From positions 1-15,543 of the forward strand of contig JAWXBK010000015.1 of assembly GCA_034439975.1 (NCBI GenBank): 15,543 bases of DNA. The letters are read 5' to 3'. How positions within the stretch are numbered: the first letter of the stretch is position 1; each line of letters starts with the position of its first letter. Below are positions 13,297 to 15,543 of this stretch, in pieces. The translations under genes and the position numbers were made by a program. The notes under the pieces are model-generated. The model was given only the letters and a program-made list of their open reading frames with translations, searched no databases and was not told the DNA's origin. Source of the stretch: JAWXBK01 sp034439975. Its GTDB lineage: Bacteria; Pseudomonadota; Alphaproteobacteria; Dongiales; Dongiaceae.

Positions 13297-14355
13297 CTAC
13301 TCGGCCGCAGCGCGCTTTTTCTGTGCGAACTCCGGCGCGACCTCGTCGCAGAAGAGCTTCAGCGATTTCCGCTGCTCTTCCATCGGCAGGCCGTAGCTGG
13401 CGCAGTAGATGAAGTTATCGATGTCGAGCGCTTCGTAAGCTTTCAGCTTGGCGATGACCTCGTCCGGCGTGCCGAACATCAGATTGGTCCGCAGCATTTC
13501 CGCATCGTACTCGGCGCGGTTCGTCAACATACTGAGATCGATCTCTTCCGGGAATCCGTTGGTAACCTCGCCCAGTTCCTTGAACAGATTTTCGAACTGC
13601 GCGCTCTGGCGCTGGACGGCCTTGACCGGCACTTCCCAGTCGTTCGGTTTGTCGTACACCGCCGTGTAGCGCATCGTCGCGAAGCGCGGCCGTTTGACGT
13701 TCGGTGCCTTGGCGCAGGCATCCTCGAAACGCTGCTTGTAGGTTTCGACTTCGGAGAAGGGCCGCGACAGCGCCCAGGACATAACGTTACAGCCATTGGC
13801 GACCGACCAGTCGTAACTACCGGGATCGCGCGCGGCGACCCAGAACGGCACGTTCTTCTGCAGCGGCTTCGGACAGGAGGTTGCCTTCGGAAAATCCCAA
13901 TACTCGCCGTGATGTTCGAAATCGCCCGCCCACAGACCCTGAAGGATCGGAAGAATCTCTTTCATCATCGGCACGCCGATATTCTGCGGCAGACCGTTGA
14001 CCATGCGATCGAACTCGCGCTGATACGCGCCCTTGCCAAGACCGAGTTCGAGCCGTCCGCCGGACAGAAGATCGAACATGGCGGCCTCGCCGGCGAGCTT
14101 GATCGGATGCCAGTAGGGCACCACCACAACCGCCGTGCCGAGCCGGATCTTCGAGGTATGCGCCGCCCACCAGGCGAGAAGCTGGAACGGCCCCGGCGCG
14201 ATCGTCATCTCGATCGCATGATGTTCGGCGGCCCAGGCGATCTCGAAGCCGCCTTTGTCCGCCATCTGCACCATCTCGAGCGTGTGCCGCGCGACCTCTT
14301 TCATATCGAGGCCGGGATGCATCCGTTCCATGTTGATCGCGATCGAGAACTTCAT
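13297..14355 (-). CDS. LLM-class (bacterial luciferase-like) flavin-dependent oxidoreductase
   Basis: This 352-residue protein has the luciferase-like TIM-barrel family signature and usual length. Visible blocks are FEIAWAAEHHAIE (37-49), a family motif after the first strands, KIRLGTAVVVVPYWHP (69-83), and LLSGGRLELGLGKGAYQREF (96-115), followed by the W-rich middle and a C-terminal MFGTPDEVIAKLKAYEALDID. Members use reduced FMN or F420 and oxygen to cleave or hydroxylate small molecules; FMN is likelier in a proteobacterium. No flavin reductase gene is beside it, so reduced flavin would come from elsewhere. A GGAG box lies 7-8 bases before ATG 14355. It leads a two-gene operon with the PF06684 gene, downstream of a PucR-type regulator on the same strand. 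Substrate not deducible. Confidence 0.92.
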   Translation of the reverse strand: MKFSIAINMERMHPGLDMKEVARHTLEMVQMADKGGFEIAWAAEHHAIEMTIAPGPFQLLAWWAAHTSKIRLGTAVVVVPYWHPIKLAGEAAMFDLLSGGRLELGLGKGAYQREFDRMVNGLPQNIGVPMMKEILPILQGLWAGDFEHHGEYWDFPKATSCPKPLQKNVPFWVAARDPGSYDWSVANGCNVMSWALSRPFSEVETYKQRFEDACAKAPNVKRPRFATMRYTAVYDKPNDWEVPVKAVQRQSAQFENLFKELGEVTNGFPEEIDLSMLTNRAEYDAEMLRTNLMFGTPDEVIAKLKAYEALDIDNFIYCASYGLPMEEQRKSLKLFCDEVAPEFAQKKRAAAE

Positions 14356-14384
14356 CCTTTTGCTCCGTTATCGGCGGATCCGAG

Positions 14385-14446
14385 CGTCCAAAGGCCCTAA
14401 AAGCGCGCGCAGTCTAGGAGAGCCTTGGACGTTTGTCCTCCTAGGA
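14385..14446 (-). promoter_or_regulatory. Dyad-rich candidate promoter of the flavin-oxidoreductase operon
   Basis: Read on the - strand, AGGACA (14434-14439) and TAGACT (14411-14416) are 17 bases apart and each match 4 of 6 sigma-70 positions. CTAGGAG (14414-14420) and CTCCTAG (14438-14444) are a perfect inverted repeat whose arms overlap these two boxes. Within it GGAC/GTCC (14427-14430, 14435-14438) pair, and GCCTTGGACG (14422-14431) is nearly mirrored by CGTCCAAAGGC (14385-14395). This looks like an operator, perhaps for the PucR-type protein. A terminator for that gene is less likely because only a short T-run follows. Confidence 0.35.
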
Positions 14447-14467
14447 ATCACAGGAGCATGGTCACTA

Positions 14468-15543
14468 TTAATCATTGGATTCCGCGGAATCCTCGACCGG
14501 CCTTTCGAGCAGTCCAGCGCGCAATCTGAGGGCCAGATCCATGGCAAAACGCTGCGTCGGGTCGTTCGGATCGACCTGAAACAGGTCCAAAAGCCGCTGA
14601 AGTCGATATCTCAGGGTGCTGACATGGAGCCCGAGCCGGTCGGCAGCCGCCTGCTGGCGGAGGCCGGCATCGAGCAGCACCTGGAGGGTCTCGAGGAAGC
14701 CCGATCCATGTTCGCGGTCATGACGTTCGATCGCCCCGATCCGGGCCGCGACGAATTCGCGGATGGCGGCCGGGTCGGCGGTCGCCAGCATGCGCGCAAC
14801 CGGATCGAAATCCTCGTCGCCAATCCGGCCGCTGCGGCCGATGCGCCGCGCGAGTGCGACGACATGCTGTGCGTCAGCCCGTGCGGTCCGGAATTCCTGC
14901 GGCGTGACGCAAAGCCGACCGACATGCAGGATCGGGCGCGCGCCGATGCTCCATTCCGCCTCGTGCTGCAGTTGAGAAAGCAAGGCCGCCGGCGGTTCGC
15001 CGCCCGCTTTGTCGCCAGTCCAGAACAGCACGATATCACCGTCGTGGATCGCGGCAATACCGCGCTGATCGGCATCGGAGAGCGTGCGCGCCAGCGCGCG
15101 CTGGGTCTGTTCGAGAATTGTCGGTCGATCGGCGTCGCGGACTTTATCCGGCAGCGCGAGCGTGAGCAGCCGCCCCGGCATGTCGATGGCAACGCCGAGC
15201 CGGCCGGCGCGCGCGCCGATCTCGTCGGGCGATTTCCAACCCCGATCGAACAGCCGGCCGAAGAAATCGTTCAACGCCTCCACCTCGTCGCCGACGCGAA
15301 CCAGGAGCCGCATCAACTGTACGCCGATCGCGAAGCGCAAACCCTCGACGATCAGCATGTCGATATTGTCGAAGCGTCGTCCGCCCGGCAGCAAAAAGAG
15401 GCCGCCGACGGTGCGATGATCGACCACGACCAACTCCATATGGATCCTCAGCACCAGATCGGGCTGAATATGCGGCAGGCTGAGTGCAACGATATTGCCC
15501 TCGCCCATCCCACCGTCGCGGGCCACCTGGCAGAGCCGCCGCC
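14468..15543 (-). CDS. PucR/CdaR-family transcriptional regulator (5' partial)
   Basis: The C-terminal 60 or so residues are the PucR-type helix-turn-helix: FLETLQVLLDAGLRQQAAADRLGLHVSTLRYRLQRLLDLFQVDPNDPTQRFAMDLALRLRA, matching the family pattern of H-x-S/N-T-x-R-Y-R-L-x-R-L followed by an ALR end. Ahead of it is a GGDEF-like/CdaR-type middle region and a GAF-like N-terminal part (IHMELVVVDHRTVGGLFLLPGG). The frame has no stop up to the right edge, and the GTG at 15526 has no ribosome-binding site to support it, so the start is outside the window. It ends 112 bp before the flavin-oxidoreductase operon, same strand, and probably regulates it. PucR-type proteins commonly control use of N-containing or aromatic compounds. 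Confidence 0.88.
   Translation of the reverse strand, partial: RRLCQVARDGGMGEGNIVALSLPHIQPDLVLRIHMELVVVDHRTVGGLFLLPGGRRFDNIDMLIVEGLRFAIGVQLMRLLVRVGDEVEALNDFFGRLFDRGWKSPDEIGARAGRLGVAIDMPGRLLTLALPDKVRDADRPTILEQTQRALARTLSDADQRGIAAIHDGDIVLFWTGDKAGGEPPAALLSQLQHEAEWSIGARPILHVGRLCVTPQEFRTARADAQHVVALARRIGRSGRIGDEDFDPVARMLATADPAAIREFVAARIGAIERHDREHGSGFLETLQVLLDAGLRQQAAADRLGLHVSTLRYRLQRLLDLFQVDPNDPTQRFAMDLALRLRAGLLERPVEDSAESND

Noticed and set aside
13084..14400. 438-codon open frame antisense to the flavin oxidoreductase
   Set aside because: Shadow frame over a complete luciferase-like gene; no recognisable domain.
1..15543. Mobile element, CRISPR array or defence system
   Set aside because: No transposase or integrase motifs, terminal repeats, regularly spaced repeats or defence-type genes were found on either strand.

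Overview
The window reads as a piece of a GC-rich proteobacterial chromosome, most likely an alphaproteobacterium. That placement is an inference from codon style, the HsbR/HsbA-like switch and the density of catabolic oxygenases; no marker gene confirms it. No tRNA, rRNA, transposase, integrase or CRISPR array is visible.

Layout. (1) Bases 2-1555, + strand: the 3' part of a PP2C-phosphatase/HATPase-kinase fusion followed by a STAS-domain anti-sigma-factor antagonist, which together form a partner-switching module. (2) Bases 1587-2918, - strand: a RidA-family imine deaminase followed by an SMP-30/gluconolactonase-family hydrolase. (3) Bases 3137-6550, + strand: an aldehyde dehydrogenase, an intrinsic terminator, a new promoter with a palindrome in its spacer, then the large and small subunits of a salicylate-5-hydroxylase/anthranilate-dioxygenase-type Rieske oxygenase. 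(4) Bases 6581-9955, - strand, converging on (3): a second, phthalate-dioxygenase-type Rieske oxygenase, a D-2-hydroxyacid dehydrogenase and a phthalate-dioxygenase-reductase-type reductase in one tight operon. (5) Bases 10178-11173, +: a GcvA-like LysR regulator divergent from (4), with a dyad and a TTGACA box between them. (6) Bases 11195-11578, -: a small SnoaL/NTF2-like protein. (7) Bases 11924-12634, +: a GntR/FCD regulator with a TTG start and a 14-bp palindrome in its leader. (8) Bases 12680-14355, -: a luciferase-like flavin monooxygenase followed by a PF06684 'amino acid synthesis' family protein. (9) Bases 14468-15543, -: a PucR/CdaR-type regulator running off the right edge.

How the genes may work together. 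Blocks 2-5 look like one catabolic cluster for an aromatic, possibly amino-substituted or N-containing, acid. Two oxygenases attack the ring, and the only visible reductase could serve both. RidA would deal with imine/enamine intermediates, the SMP-30 protein would open a lactone, and the aldehyde dehydrogenase and D-2-hydroxyacid dehydrogenase would handle ring-fission products. Blocks 8-9 form a second small oxidative module. Three one-component regulators (LysR, GntR, PucR) sit beside these blocks. The substrate cannot be read from the sequence. The most interesting points are the two-oxygenase/one-reductase arrangement with an embedded D-2-hydroxyacid dehydrogenase, the TTGTATGCAA-like palindrome inside the large-subunit promoter, the luciferase-like/PF06684 pair, and the basic C-terminal tail on the LysR protein.
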